The notes beneath the pieces are model-generated. The model saw nothing but the letters and a program-made list of their open reading frames with translations. It had not been told where the DNA came from and did no database searches. Shown piece after piece: positions 54,045 through 64,000 of a stretch of 64,000 nt of DNA. Every line of letters begins with the position of its first letter. The first letter of the stretch is position 1. The position numbers and the translations under genes are program-made. This DNA is from Ryuthela nishihirai (taxonomy: Eukaryota; Arthropoda; Arachnida; Araneae; Heptathelidae), in assembly GCA_038380435.1 (NCBI GenBank), contig JAWZYU010000025.1:50414691-50478690 (forward strand), in the 5' to 3' direction.

Positions 54045-54558
54045 TGTTGCGGCAAATTTCAGTGCACGTGAGAGTTCTCTCGGATACCACGTGGTCTTTC
54101 ACGCATTGTTACATTCCTGCTTAGTTCAATTACGCCACTAAACCAGCAGGTAGTTGAATTTGTGATCGTGTTGCTCTGTTTATCGGAAATCTTTCACCCC
54201 TCAATTTGTAATGCTGTAAAAGAAGAATGCCACTCAAGAACTAAAAAACATAAAAAAAAATTATATTTTAGATATTTGCATTTGAATTAAGGGCAGTTTA
54301 CTTCACTTTTATAATTATTGTTTTTAACTGCATTTTTATTTAAACTAAGGCAAGATAATACAAGATTGTGCCTACTGAATTTGGTTTCTATAAAAATACC
54401 CCTCATGGAATCGGCAGATTCATCTAACCCCCATCCCCATAGATACTGATAGCCAGGAGCTGACTTTATTAATCAACGTATTATACTTTATGTTCTTTAA
54501 AATAAGTGGAACTCTCAATACCTACATAAAGGGAATGCTGTCGTGTTCAAGAGGTGAT
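54045..54558. other. AT-rich spacer
   Basis: No feature recognised. Confidence 0.4.
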
Positions 54559-54570
54559 GAGATACCAGGG

Positions 54571-54954
54571 TTGGGTTGTTTTACCTCTGAGCGGCACTTT
54601 TTTGCACACCATAGGCTAAATGGCCAGGTCACATGGACCCCGAAGGCTCAGAGAAGGTTGGGGGAGGGGACCCACTGGAACAGCTGTTGGGAGACAGATG
54701 GTAGTCTCCCGTCAAGGCCATCCAACGTGTTCTTTAACGTGCACAGGGTATGGCTCTCCCGTACACGGGTCCACGGCTTAACGTCCCATCCGACGGACGG
54801 CGGCCTTTCGAAGCCCATCGGTGTCCCTTACTGATCGTGGGCAGGAGCGGGGAATTTTGCAGAGATAAATCTCAACGCTGACCCAGCTGGGACTCGAACC
54901 TGGGAACTACAGATGACGAGCCTGGCGCGCTACCGACTGAGCCACCGCCGCCCC
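54571..54954 (-). mobile_element. SINE-A, full length
   Basis: TSD GAGATACCAGGG (54559-54570) and GAGATAGCAGGG (54955-54966), one mismatch. Confidence 0.95.
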
Positions 54955-55082
54955 GAGATAGCAGGGCTAATTACATTTTCATCTACTGCGGTCTGGCGAT
55001 CCGCCCTTTTCCTTGTTGTTTGATTCGTAGCAGTATACGTTATTGCGTTGTTTACTGCCGGTTTCAAAATTGGATTCTGATA

Positions 55083-55318
55083 TAAAATAAAAATAAAAAT
55101 AAATACCCCCTCAAGCAGCTGCTTGCCACAGAGGTCTGACAGGAGCCTGCCAGTTTATACGCCACAGTAGAAAGTCTGAGAGGATGGCGGGACCTCAGCA
55201 GAAAAACATTACTACATCCATGCCTTAACCGGGGCTCGAACCCAGATCCCTTAAATCCCAGCGTGGGATTTAAGGGATCTGGGTTCGAGCCCCCGTTAAG
55301 GCATGGATGTAGTAATGT
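55083..55318 (-). mobile_element. SINE-B with inverted duplication of its head
   Basis: A minus-strand SINE-B runs from AATACCCCCTCAAGCAGCTG to the B-box and anticodon stem at 55260. After a 3-base loop (GCG), the last 55 bases are repeated in inverted orientation. Short GCCCAGCGTGG motifs follow to 55400. Confidence 0.92.
55206..55318. repeat. 113-bp near-perfect hairpin
   Basis: Arms 55206-55260 and 55264-55318 are complementary at 54 of 55 positions around GCG. The single mismatch is CCGG against CCCG at the B-box stem. Both arms carry the SINE-B B-box and the GGCATGGATG block. Confidence 0.95.
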
Positions 55319-55400
55319 AGCCCAGCGTGGTATTAAAGTCCAGTGTGGAACTACAGATTACGTGGCCCAGCGTGGTAGTAGCCCAGCGTGGGATTTGTTC
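55319..55400 (+). repeat. GCCCAGCGTGG short repeats
   Basis: (A/G)GCCCAGCGTGG occurs at about 55319, 55360 and 55380, with CCAGTGTGG at 55340; spacing is irregular. Confidence 0.6.
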
Positions 55401-55705
55401 ATATGTGATTTATTTACTGTTCTGTTATTTTAATTGCTTTAGAGAAGTGTGAAAGATGGTGCAGTAATGTTTGATGTTTTGCAGGAACGAAACTTGTGAA
55501 ATAAAATTCAGTTTCCATGGAATACCCTCCAAGCTCGCTCTGAAAACAAGCTGCTGAAAGAAATATGTCGGCAACGTAATGTTGATGAGTAACTGGAGAA
55601 AGTTTCAGATATCACTTTTGAATAAATATTATTTTCAAATCACAGGATTTGTAACTAAGAGAAAGTTATTCTTATTAGTTCAAAACGATGAATGTCTTTG
55701 TGATA

Positions 55706-55866
55706 TAAATAAAATAAATAAATACCCCTCAAGCAGCTGCTTGCCACAGAGGTCTAACAGGATCCTGGTCAGTTTATATGCCATAGTAGAAGGTCTGAGA
55801 GGATGGCAGGACCTCAGCAGAAAAACGATATATACATCCATGCCTTACCCGGGGCTCGAACCCAGA
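55706..55866 (-). mobile_element. SINE-B, 5'-truncated at the B-box
   Basis: Tail AATAAATAAATACCCCTCAA and body; ends GGGGCTCGAACCCAG. The A-box half is missing. Confidence 0.92.
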
Positions 55867-55951
55867 AATAAATTACTGAACGGATTAATTACTATTAATT
55901 TTTGAACTGCTAAAATGCATATATGAACAATGACATATTAAGCAACTTATG

Positions 55952-56335
55952 GGTTGGGTTGTTTTACCTCTGAGCGGCACTTTTTTGCACACCACGGGCT
56001 AAATGGCCAGGTCACATGGACCCCGAAGGCTCTGAGAAGGTTGGGGGAGGGGACCCACTGGAACAGCTGTTGGGAGACAGATGGTAGTCTCCCGTCAAGG
56101 CCATCCAGTGTGTTCTTTAACGTGCACAGGGTATGGCTGTCCCGCACACGGAGCCACGGCTAATTGTCCCATCCGACAGACGACGGCCTTTCCAAGCCCA
56201 TCGGTGTCCCCTACTGACCGTGGGGAAGGCGGGGAATTTTGCGGAGATAAATCTCAACGCTGACCCAGCTGGGACTCGAACCTGGGAACTACAGATTACG
56301 AGCCTGGCCCGCTACCGACTGAGCCACCCCCGCCC
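55952..56335 (-). mobile_element. SINE-A, full length
   Basis: TSD TAAGCAACTTATG at 55939-55951 and 56336-56348 (13 bp). Confidence 0.96.
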
Positions 56336-56348
56336 TAAGCAACTTATG

Positions 56349-56888
56349 CCACTGGAGCCAAGTTTTAAATGGAAACCCTACAGCCATGTTCTAAATGGAG
56401 ACCCTTTATTATTGGAGACCCTTTATTAAATGGATAATAATAATAACCCCCCCCCCCTAAATGGAGACCCTTTATTATTCTCAATTGAATAATAATGAAA
56501 ATTTTATTACTTTATGCTAAATCGTCTATTGAGGCGATAAATAATAAACATTACTTTAAACAAGCAAAATAAAGGAATGACTGCTGTAGATGAGGGAATA
56601 ACATTGACACAAAAAAAAAAGCTAACATATAAAGAGTCAATTCACTGCTGCAGCATAAACTTTGTGGCAATTAGATTTAAAAATTATTACTTTTAATCAT
56701 CAATTTTTTATTAAATTTTCCACATAATATCATATGTATATGATATCGCCTCTGGGACATATGAGAATCCCATTTTCAAAGAGAATGAAGTTTTTCCTTT
56801 ACCTACTCTTTCATTCCTTAAAAGTTTTAATTTGAGCTAGTGGATAATGGGAAAATTGCAAATAGTATTTCATTAGTCACAACATAAA
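56349..56888. other. AT-rich stretch with a GGAGACCCTTTATTA micro-repeat
   Basis: GGAGACCCTTTATTA recurs at about 56397, 56413 and 56463, with a C-run between; nothing else recognised. Confidence 0.5.
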
Positions 56889-59105
56889 TATCATCATCAT
56901 CATCATCATCCTCAAGCAGCCATGGACTACGGAGGTTCAACCAGACAGTGTAATTTAGTTCTCCAAGCATATCTGTCCTGAGCTACATTTGCTGCATCTG
57001 GCCACTGCACACCAATTCTAACAAGGTCCTGTTTGACAATTTCTACCCACCGCATCCTAGGTCTCCCCTTCTTTCTGAGGCCTTTAGGCACACTGTTCAT
57101 ATTCCTATTCACCAATCTATAATTATTCATACGGGCAACATGGCCAAACCAACGGAGTCTCTCTCTGCACAATATGCTGCTTAAAGGAGGTTGCAGACTC
57201 CTTTGCCTAACCTCATCATTAGTTACAAAGTTGAACCACCTAATACCCAAGATATTGCGTAAGCATCTAGAATCAAAAGCATCTAGTTTCCTGTTATCTT
57301 GTTTACAAAGTGTTCAAGTTTCACTCCCATAACTAACCCTAGAAAGAACCAAACTATTATACAATCTAATTTTAGTGTTTAGGTGTACACGCCTATTTCT
57401 CCACACTCTCCCATAGATATCTTAAAAGTCCTGGCAGCAATCCCTATTCGTCTGTTAATCTCATGCCGCACATCACCATTATCTGTTACATAGCTCCCAA
57501 GATAATTAAACTGTGACACCTGCTCAAGACTGCAACCATTCAGATTAACTGAATCACAGCCTGCCTGACCAATTTTCATCACTTTAGTTTTCTCTCTGTT
57601 TATAACCAAACCTACTCTACTACCAGTCTCATCAACAGCTCGAATGAAAGAGTTCATCTCATCAACATCATCTGCCAAAAGGGTTAAATCATCAGCATAA
57701 TCTAAATCAGAAATTTTCGTATCTCCAGCCCATTTAAGGCCAAAATCTTTCCCTTGAAGTGAATTTCGCATAACATAATCAATAACCAAGCTAAAGAGAA
57801 AAGGAGACAAAATGTACCCTTGTCGAACACCAGAAGTAATGCTAAACCAATTGCTACAAGCCTTACCAACTCTCACACATGACTCAGTGTTATTATAGAG
57901 AGTTTTCATTATGTTAACTAACTTGTCTGGTATACCATATGATCGTCACAATCAACCAGAAATTATGACAATCAACAGAGTCGAAAGACTTTTTTTGAAA
58001 TCAACAAAGCTAGTAACCAAAGGTTTCTGAAACTCTAAACATTTCTTAAGAATCTGCCTAAGTGAAAATATCTGATCCACACATCCCCTACCACTTCTGA
58101 ATCCACATTGCTCATCACGCAATTGACTGTCAACCAGATTATTAATTCTATTAAGCACAATCATGCAAAGAATTGGAACACAGAGTAGGCTGATATTCCT
58201 ATAGTGATCACAAGAACTGCGATCACCTTTTTTGAAAATAGGGATACCAATAGCTCTGGTTAAATCCTTAGGAATCATGCCTTTATCATAGAAGATATTC
58301 AAAATTTCAGTCATTTGTGTGGTAACAGAAACATTCCCAGCTCTAAGCATTTCCGTAGTAATTTCATCTACACCTGGGGATTTATGAAGTTTAAGTTTTG
58401 AAATAGCCAAAATAACTTCAGATTGTGTTATAGGGCCAACATTAAAGCCACCAATGCATCTATCATCATTGCAAACAATTGGAGTAGAACTAACCACATT
58501 GTTTAGAACATCACTGAAATGCTCAGCCCACCTAGCCATGAAAGAATCCTCACCTTCTATAACCTTACCTTGTTTATCCTTCAATCCCTGTATACCTGTC
58601 CGTTTTCTACCACACAAAACATAAACTATCTGGTACAGCTCTCTGCTGTTGTGCTGTCTAACTGCTTCCTCGGCTTTGTCAGCCAAACCATCAAGCCAAA
58701 GATTCTTATCAGCAGCTAACTGATCCTTTACACGTTTATTAAGCTCTCTGTAATGCTTTCTATTAGGACTAGTAGGGTATTGATTAAGGACATTCCTGCA
58801 GTTCTTTCTTTCAGAAATAAGCTCAAGTGCCTTATCACTCAGATAATTCTGCCTCTTCTGCTCCTTTTTTCCTAAAAGAGTACTGTTAGTGTCCAAAAAA
58901 GCCTGTTTAAAATGATCCCATTATTCCTCAACTTCAGTAGTAAGCATACCATGACTGTCATAATGATTAAGTAACCTATCATGATAAGCTATGGCTATAA
59001 CTGGATCTTTCAGAGCTTCAGTATTAAAAGTAAATTTTTTAACCCTAGCACAACACTATTTAAGTTTAAGTTGCAAGACACTTTTTACAAGGTAATGGTC
59101 AGATC

Positions 59106-59323
59106 AGGGCCGTTCCGTGGCTGAGTGGTTAGCGCGCTTGGCTACTGATCTACGGGACCTGGGTTCGAGCCCCGGGTAAGGCATGGATGTTCGGTGTTGT
59201 TTTCTGCTGAGGTCCTGCCATCCTCTCAGATCTTCTACTGTGGCATATAAACTGACAGGCTCCTGTCAGACTTCTGTGGCAAGCAGCTGCTTGAGGGGGT
59301 ATTTATTTTTATTTTTTTTAATT
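59106..59323 (+). mobile_element. SINE-B inserted into the RTE copy
   Basis: A perfect 13-bp TSD, TAATGGTCAGATC, lies at 59093-59105 and 59324-59336, a duplicated piece of the RTE sequence. It ends GCTGCTTGAGGGGG with a TTTATTTTTATTTT tail. The SINE is younger than the RTE copy. Confidence 0.97.
59118..59172 (+). promoter_or_regulatory. Internal Pol III promoter of SINE-B
   Basis: A-box TGGCTGAGTGG (59118-59128) and B-box GGTTCGAGCCC (59162-59172). The head resembles type-2 tRNAs (Ser/Leu) in its GTGGCYGAGTGG start, but it lacks a variable arm. Given as the example for the family. Confidence 0.78.
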
Positions 59324-60177
59324 TAATGGTCAGATCCAATTTCAGCTCCCCTATATGATCTGGTTTTCCTAACGGAAGTAGCCCATTTGCTGTTAATTAA
59401 AATATAATCAATCATATTCTTATGCAGCCCATCAGGTGAAACCCATGTGTACTTATGTATGTCGCGGTGTTTTAATAAGTATTAGTTATTCTGAATCCAT
59501 TGAGTTTACTTCCCTGTAGGAGACGTTGCCCATTGCCATTGCAGCTACCAATACCAAAAGGGCCTATTACTCCTCCCCAAAGGTCAGACTCAGTACCAAC
59601 TTTGGCATTGAAGTCACCAAGAACAAGGGTAATATCTCCTTTCTTGACAGAATTCAAAATATCCTGAAGTTGTTCATAAAACCTATCCTTCTCATCCTCA
59701 TCGGCATCCTCAGTGGGGGCATAACAGCAGATAACATTGAAGTCTTTAACGCTTGTCCGAAATTTTGCTGTAAGTAACCTTTCATTAATGCACTCATATC
59801 CTAGAAGAGCATCACTAGCATGTCTGCTGAGAAGCAGACACGGTCCAGCATTGAGAGGATGAGACGTCAGATGTGTGTTTGGGGAATATCAGTCCATGCA
59901 GTTTCGATACGTAGCAAAGTTCATCTGTTGTAGCACCTGCTGGTGTCTAGTATGCTAATTGTCGTGAGATTATGGACCAAACATGTTCAATTGGGGACAG
60001 ATCCGGTGAACGCGCAGGCCAAGGCAGAAGTGTCACATGTCGGTCGGCCATTGTCTTGTTGATAAATGGCACTAGAGAACCCTAAAGATAAGGTACGACC
60101 ACAGGCTCCACCACCTCAGTGATGTAACACTGGCTGTTCAAAGTACCTGTAATGTGTAAGAGGTACGAGCGTGAGTG

Positions 60178-60583
60178 TGTTGGGTTGTTTTGAGCGGCAC
60201 TTTTTTTCACACAATGGGCTAAATGGAGCTCTGAGCCGCACTTTTTTGCACACAATGGGCTAAATGGCCAGGTCACAAGGACCCCGAAGGCTCAGAGAAG
60301 GTTGGGGGAGGGGACCCACTGGAACAGCTGTTGGGAGACAGATGGTAGCCTCCCGTCAAGGCCATCCAACGTGTTCTTTAACGCGCACAGGGTATGGCTC
60401 TCCCACACACTGGGCCACGACTTAACGTCCCATGCTTTCCAAGCCCATCGGTGTCCCCTACTGACCGTGGGCAGGGCGGAGAGTTTTGCGGGAATAAATC
60501 TCAACGCTGACCCAGCTGAGACTCGAACCTGGGAACTGCAGATTACAAACCTGGTGCGCTACCGACTGAGCTACCCTCGCCCC
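60178..60583 (-). mobile_element. SINE-A with short 3' duplication and internal deletion
   Basis: Flanked by AGCGTGAGTG (60168-60177) and AGCATGAGTG (60584-60593). The 3' end is partly repeated (CGGCACTTTTTTTCACACAA, then CCGCACTTTTTTGCACACAA). The GGACGGCGG block is deleted near 60434. Confidence 0.93.
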
Positions 60584-61112
60584 AGCATGAGTGGAGTCCA
60601 ATGGTATCCCATACCATAACATCAGGGGCCAGACCTGTATGGCACTGCATCATACATGTCTCACTGAACCTGTCGCCAAGGTTACCACCAGATACGGATT
60701 CGTCCATTATGGTGCTTCATACTGAAGTGGGATTCGTCTGAAAAGATGATGCGATGACATTTGCACACCCATGGGTGACCTTTTTGGTACCATTGCAGTC
60801 GCATATGCCTGTGTTGTAGAGTCAATGGTAGCCGAAGCAATGTGCCTAGCAAAGATGTCCCGATGCTGCAGACGACGTCGAAGACACTGGTTGATGTGCA
60901 ACACACTCTAAATATTGTGCTAAGATGTTTCATGTGACTGTACGATCATTCATAGCCATGCGCACGAGATGTCTGCCCTCTCGTTCGTTTGCGTGACAGG
61001 TCCGTTGAGATCCCTCACGTCTGTGAGTTCTTTCCTCCTTTACCCATGACCCCATATTCTCATCACTGTGGCAGCATTCCGTTCAACACAAGTATCTATG
61101 TCTCGGTACGAT

Positions 61113-61489
61113 GGAGCGAAGGTGGCTCAGTCGGTAGCGCGCCAGGCTCGTAATCTGTAGTTCCCAGGTTCGAGTCCCAGCTGGGTCAGCGTTGAGATTT
61201 ATCTCCGCAAAATTCCCCGCCCTGCCCACGGTCAGTAGGGGACACCGATGGGCTTGGAAAGGCCGCCGTCCGTCGGATGGGACGTTAAGCCGTGGCCCCG
61301 TGTGCGGGAGAGCCATACCCTGTGCACGTTAAAGAACACGCTGGATGGCCTTGACGGGAGGCTACCATCTGTCTCCCAACAGCTGTTCCAGTGGGTCCCC
61401 TCCCCCAACCTTCGGGGTCCACGTGACCTGGCCATTTAGCCCATGGTGTGCAAAAAAGTGCCGCTCAGAGGTAAAACAACCCAACCCAA
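61113..61489 (+). mobile_element. SINE-A, near full length
   Basis: TSD CTCGGTACGAT at 61102-61112 and 61490-61500, within the transposase coding sequence. TCTCTGAGC is deleted before TTCGGGGTCC. Confidence 0.96.
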
Positions 61490-61809
61490 CTCGGTACGAT
61501 AATTCGCCTTCCCGTAATCCCACAATTCTCCCTGGATCAAAGTTGGAAACCTGGTCGTGTGGATGCTGTGCTCTTCGACGGGACATACTTGATCCTTTAG
61601 TGTGCAAGAACTGCAAGCAAACACAATTCCAGTGCTTTACACCGACTCTTTCTAATTTCCGCTTACAATACTTCCAGGGGGCGTTACTGTCACACATGAT
61701 GTGCGTATGTAATCATTTACATATTCTCCCATGGGTTACCCATCTTTCATATTTCGGGACAATCTGATTAGCTCTTCCTGGTGTTATACTTTTAATGGCC
61801 AACAGTGTA

Positions 61810-62606
61810 CATATTAAAATACTACGTATTCGAAAAAATGAGAATTATAATATTTAATTTGCAATACTCAAATTAAAAAAGAGTTTTCTAATAATCATTT
61901 TCATTGTTTCCAATGGAATCTTCAGGTTCACACTCCACCACCAAAATTTCATATTTCTATCATTAATACTTCATTGCAATATTCGTTTGAAATTTTGGAA
62001 TTTTCAACCTTTTTCACCGTTAGAGGGCGCAATTAAAGTGTTCCGAAAGATTCCGAAAGTGCGTAATTATAGTTTTAGAGGGCATAATTACAGCTTTAGA
62101 GAGATTAATTAGGAAAGTGCACATCGTAATATTTCATCAATACCTATCCAACACAAAAATAATTTTTAATTTATCTCTGTAAATAAAAATGTTCGATGTC
62201 TACAGACAGACAGACGACAAAGCGAAACAATTATCTCGTTTTCTTTGAAAACGAAATAAAACGGGTAATTGTATCAAAATGATCTTGCTTTTAATCTACT
62301 GCTTATGCATTTCCCCGAATAATAAGCTCTATTGCAATAGCAATTAAAGTTATTAAATAAGGTAAAGAATCGCTTCCAGTGACATTTAAAATAAGTTCTT
62401 GAAAGAAATACTCTTAAATTATATTACATCTTTTTCTTTATGGAGAGTTTAAGTGAATATTCCCGTTGCATCTCTAAGAATGATTCTAGTTTATTGCATT
62501 TGATTAACCATTTGTCTGATTGTTTATTATCTGATTTTCAAGAGATTGCTATACACGTACTTACCGTTAGCTTACTGCGGAACGGTGCTGCCTTCAGGTA
62601 GCAAGT
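61810..62606. other. AT-rich, nothing recognised
   Basis: TTAGAGGGC(A/G) motifs recur at about 62020, 62075 and an ACAGACAGACAGACG tract lies at 62202. The latter resembles the terminal part of repeat X, but the resemblance is short. Confidence 0.4.
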
Positions 62607-62618
62607 TCTGAAGCTTCC

Positions 62619-62985
62619 GGGGCGGGGGTGGCTCAGTCGGTAGCATGCCAGACTCGTAATCTGTAGTTCCCAGGTTAGAGTACCAGCTGGGTCAGCGTTG
62701 AGATTTATCTCCGCAAAATTCCCCGCCCTGCCCACGATCAGTAGGGGACACCGATGGGCTTGGAAAGGCCGCCGTCCGTCGGATGGGACGTTAAGCCGTG
62801 GCCCCGTGTGCGGGAGAGAGCCATACCCTGTGCACGTTAAAGAACACGCTGGATGGCCATGACGGGAGACTACCAGCTGTTCCAATGGGTCCCCTCCCCC
62901 AACCTTCTCTGAGCCTTCGGGGTCCATGTGACCTGGCCATTTAGCCCATGGTGTGCAAAAAAGTGCCGCTCAGAGGTAAAACAAC
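62619..62985 (+). mobile_element. SINE-A, full length with 3' tail loss
   Basis: TSD TCTGAAGCTTCC at 62607-62618 and 62986-62997. The ATCTGTCTCCCAAC block is deleted (GACTACCAGCTGTTCC). The tail ends at AAAACAAC. Confidence 0.96.
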
Positions 62986-62997
62986 TCTGAAGCTTCC

Positions 62998-63338
62998 AAT
63001 ATGCAGCTGTCAATACGGGGATTGGCGACTTTGTATTTTGAAATTCAGTTCCATTCAAAAAAACATGGTTGATGCAGCCTCATGCTATTGAAGATAGGAA
63101 GTGTCGACATTGATTGATAGCGCTTTTAAAATTGACAAAAAACGAAGTTTAAAAATTATTTTAAGAATGTGGGTTGTTTATTATTTCAAAAGTGAAGCTC
63201 TGAATTAAAAAAAAAATTCTAATTTTTTTTTAACTCAGTTGTGTTTCATTTTATTAATTTTTATATATTTTTTTTTATTTTCTTCATTTTGTTTTTGAGA
63301 AAAATGAGCATAATGCGAAAGTCATAATTGGATGGGCT
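62998..63338. other. AT-rich spacer
   Basis: T-rich and A-rich tracts at 63220-63300; no element seen. Confidence 0.4.
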
Positions 63339-63508
63339 GATCCACTGGGCAGAGAAGAAAGCCTTCCATCAAGTCCGTAATCTACAGTTGCCATGTTCGT
63401 GTCCCAGCTGTGTCAGCGTTTAGATTCATTTCCGCTAGCCCTCCCACTCTGACCTCGGTGAGAAAGGGGACACCGATGGGCTTGGAAAGGTTACCGTCTG
63501 TCGGATGG
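63339..63508 (+). mobile_element. SINE-A, old partial copy cut by a Tc1-type insertion
   Basis: GTCCCAGCTGTGTCAGCGTT to GTCTGTCGGATGG is a diverged SINE-A 5' half of the same GAGAAAGGGGACA subtype as the host of the large satellite. GATCCACTGGGCAG ... CCATCAAGTCCG just before it resembles a minus-strand piece. It is broken at the TA of the next element; its 3' half may lie beyond the window. Confidence 0.75.
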
Positions 63509-64000
63509 TACAGTCGCTCAAAAAAATATCCGAACACTGTGGTTGATTACAGAATTCAGGAAAAATATCTAGCAACGATTTTTTTAGAAAAAAAGACTGT
63601 AAAATACTGGAACTGTGTTTGCGAAACTGAAAACGGATGTGTGTGTGCAAAGCCCAGGAGAACAGCCGTTCGAGAGATGTCAATTCATTAGGTACACTTC
63701 TCCTCGTCGCATAAATGGTTCATTCCAACACGTAACCACGTTCATTCAATTCCGGCCATTCGGAAGATGGTAAAACTGGCACGACTAGCACCAACTATCA
63801 TGACACGTTCAAAGTCTCAAGGAGAGATGCTGGAAGCGGCATGCCTAGCACAAACTATCATGCTGTATTCAAAGTCCGTCAGGTTGCTTGTTTTGACCAT
63901 TCTGACACTCAATCCAACTCTAACTGATGCTTGAAGAGCTGGTCTGACTGATGTATACCGCATGTCACGTGATGCCGAACATGTGACATGTCACATGTAT
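63509..64000 (+). mobile_element. Tc1-type element, left end, runs off the window
   Basis: TA then CAGTCGCTCAAAAAAATATC and about 75 further bases match the palindromic MITE at 3137. From about 63590 the sequence departs from the MITE, so this may be a longer, possibly autonomous relative. No transposase motif is recognised before the window ends. CCTAGCAC(A/C)AACTATCATG is repeated at 63784 and 63844. Confidence 0.65.

Larger units (their letters stand above)
56890..59838 (-). pseudogene. RTE-like retrotransposon, 5'-truncated and frameshifted
   Basis: The minus strand aligns with the intact element from about residue 115 to the 3' tail. The (GAT)n tail lies at 56891-56909 and the shared GCTGCTTGAGG end at 56910-56920. 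The endonuclease is partial: LGDFNAKVG survives at about 59600, but the N-terminal WNVRTL and ETRW parts are absent. The RT keeps DFKK (about 58000), SGVRQG and YADD (about 57690), but stops and frameshifts divide it into pieces of 314, 176 and 107 residues. A SINE-B interrupts it at 59106-59323. The 5' breakpoint at 59838 abuts a Tc1 transposase, so it probably inserted there with normal 5' truncation. Confidence 0.93.
59839..61590 (-). pseudogene. Tc1-family transposase, dead
   Basis: The minus strand encodes, in broken frames, an N-terminal paired-like HTH (MSRRRAQHPHDQVSNFDPGR, then IVGLREGELSYR; about 61590-61500). The first catalytic motif is IIFSDESHF with GRIRIW (about 60750-60690), followed by VMVWDTIG. 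The second block QQDNGRPT lies at about 60050, and LPWPARSPDLSPIEHVW, with the catalytic Glu in IEHVW, at about 60020-59970. The DDE triad is therefore recognisable, but stops, frameshifts and two SINE-A insertions separate the parts. Family length is usually about 340 residues. Confidence 0.85.
59839..61807 (-). mobile_element. Tc1-type transposon, interrupted
   Basis: On the minus strand the element starts next to a TA at 61808-61809 with CACTGTTGGCCATTAAAAGT, a Tc1-like terminus. The transposase follows. It is split by two SINE-A insertions (61113-61489 and 60178-60583), and its far end is replaced by the RTE copy at 59838. Confidence 0.85.

Noticed and set aside
59106..59180. Free tRNA-Ser or tRNA-Leu gene
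   Set aside because: It is the head of SINE-B: no long variable arm, followed by the SINE-B body and bounded by a TSD that encloses the whole element.

Overview
This is eukaryotic, metazoan DNA. It looks like an intergenic, repeat-saturated stretch of an arthropod genome. The tRNA-derived SINEs, the RTE-like LINE and the DUF4817-type and Tc1-type transposases are of kinds common in chelicerates such as spiders, but the species cannot be fixed from the sequence. I found no host protein-coding gene, rRNA or free-standing tRNA gene. Almost every recognisable feature is a transposable element or a tandem array.

The dominant families are as follows. SINE-A has a tRNA-Thr(CGT)-like head, is about 385 bp when complete, and ends in a CAACCCAACC-type tail; about 34 copies or fragments occur on both strands, many with 10-13 bp target-site duplications (TSDs). 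SINE-B has a Ser/Leu-like tRNA head, is about 210 bp, and ends GCTGCTTGAGG plus an ATTT-rich tail; about 17 copies occur. SINE-C has a tRNA-like head followed by six 75-bp units. An RTE-like non-LTR retrotransposon is present as one copy with an apparently intact 1003-residue ORF (11626-14637, minus) and two broken copies (39337-40696 plus, 56890-59838 minus). Cut-and-paste DNA transposons are all decayed: a DUF4817/DDE mariner-like element (41170-42545), a related relic (6373-7139), a Tc1 element cut up by SINEs and an RTE copy (59839-61807), and Tc1-type or hAT-type MITEs.

The centre of the window (24648-35330) is the most unusual part. A single SINE-A copy contains an internal 49-bp segment expanded about 214-fold into a 10.5-kb satellite, with the unexpanded 5' and 3' parts of the SINE still recognisable on either side. 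The array has variant domains and higher-order duplications of 343 and 637 bp. All three minus-strand frames of the 49-bp unit lack stop codons, which produces spurious ORFs of up to 2275 codons.

Layout: 1-6.3 kb, SINE-C array, 31-bp array, palindromic MITE and a SINE-A cluster; 6.3-11.5 kb, transposase relics and SINEs; 11.6-15.1 kb, intact RTE; 15-24.4 kb, SINEs, a 46-bp minisatellite and a GC-rich non-repetitive stretch; 24.6-35.3 kb, intra-SINE satellite; 35.7-42.5 kb, SINEs, RTE fragment and transposase; 42.8-49 kb, short tandem arrays, a GC-rich low-repeat island (43.7-44.6 kb) and nested SINEs; 49-56.4 kb, SINEs, a dispersed repeat and a 113-bp hairpin; 56.9-64 kb, RTE copy, Tc1 and SINEs.

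Functionally the elements form a parasitic network. SINE-B shares its 3' end with the 3' UTR of the RTE element, so the RTE protein is the likely source of its mobility. The partner of SINE-A is not evident here.
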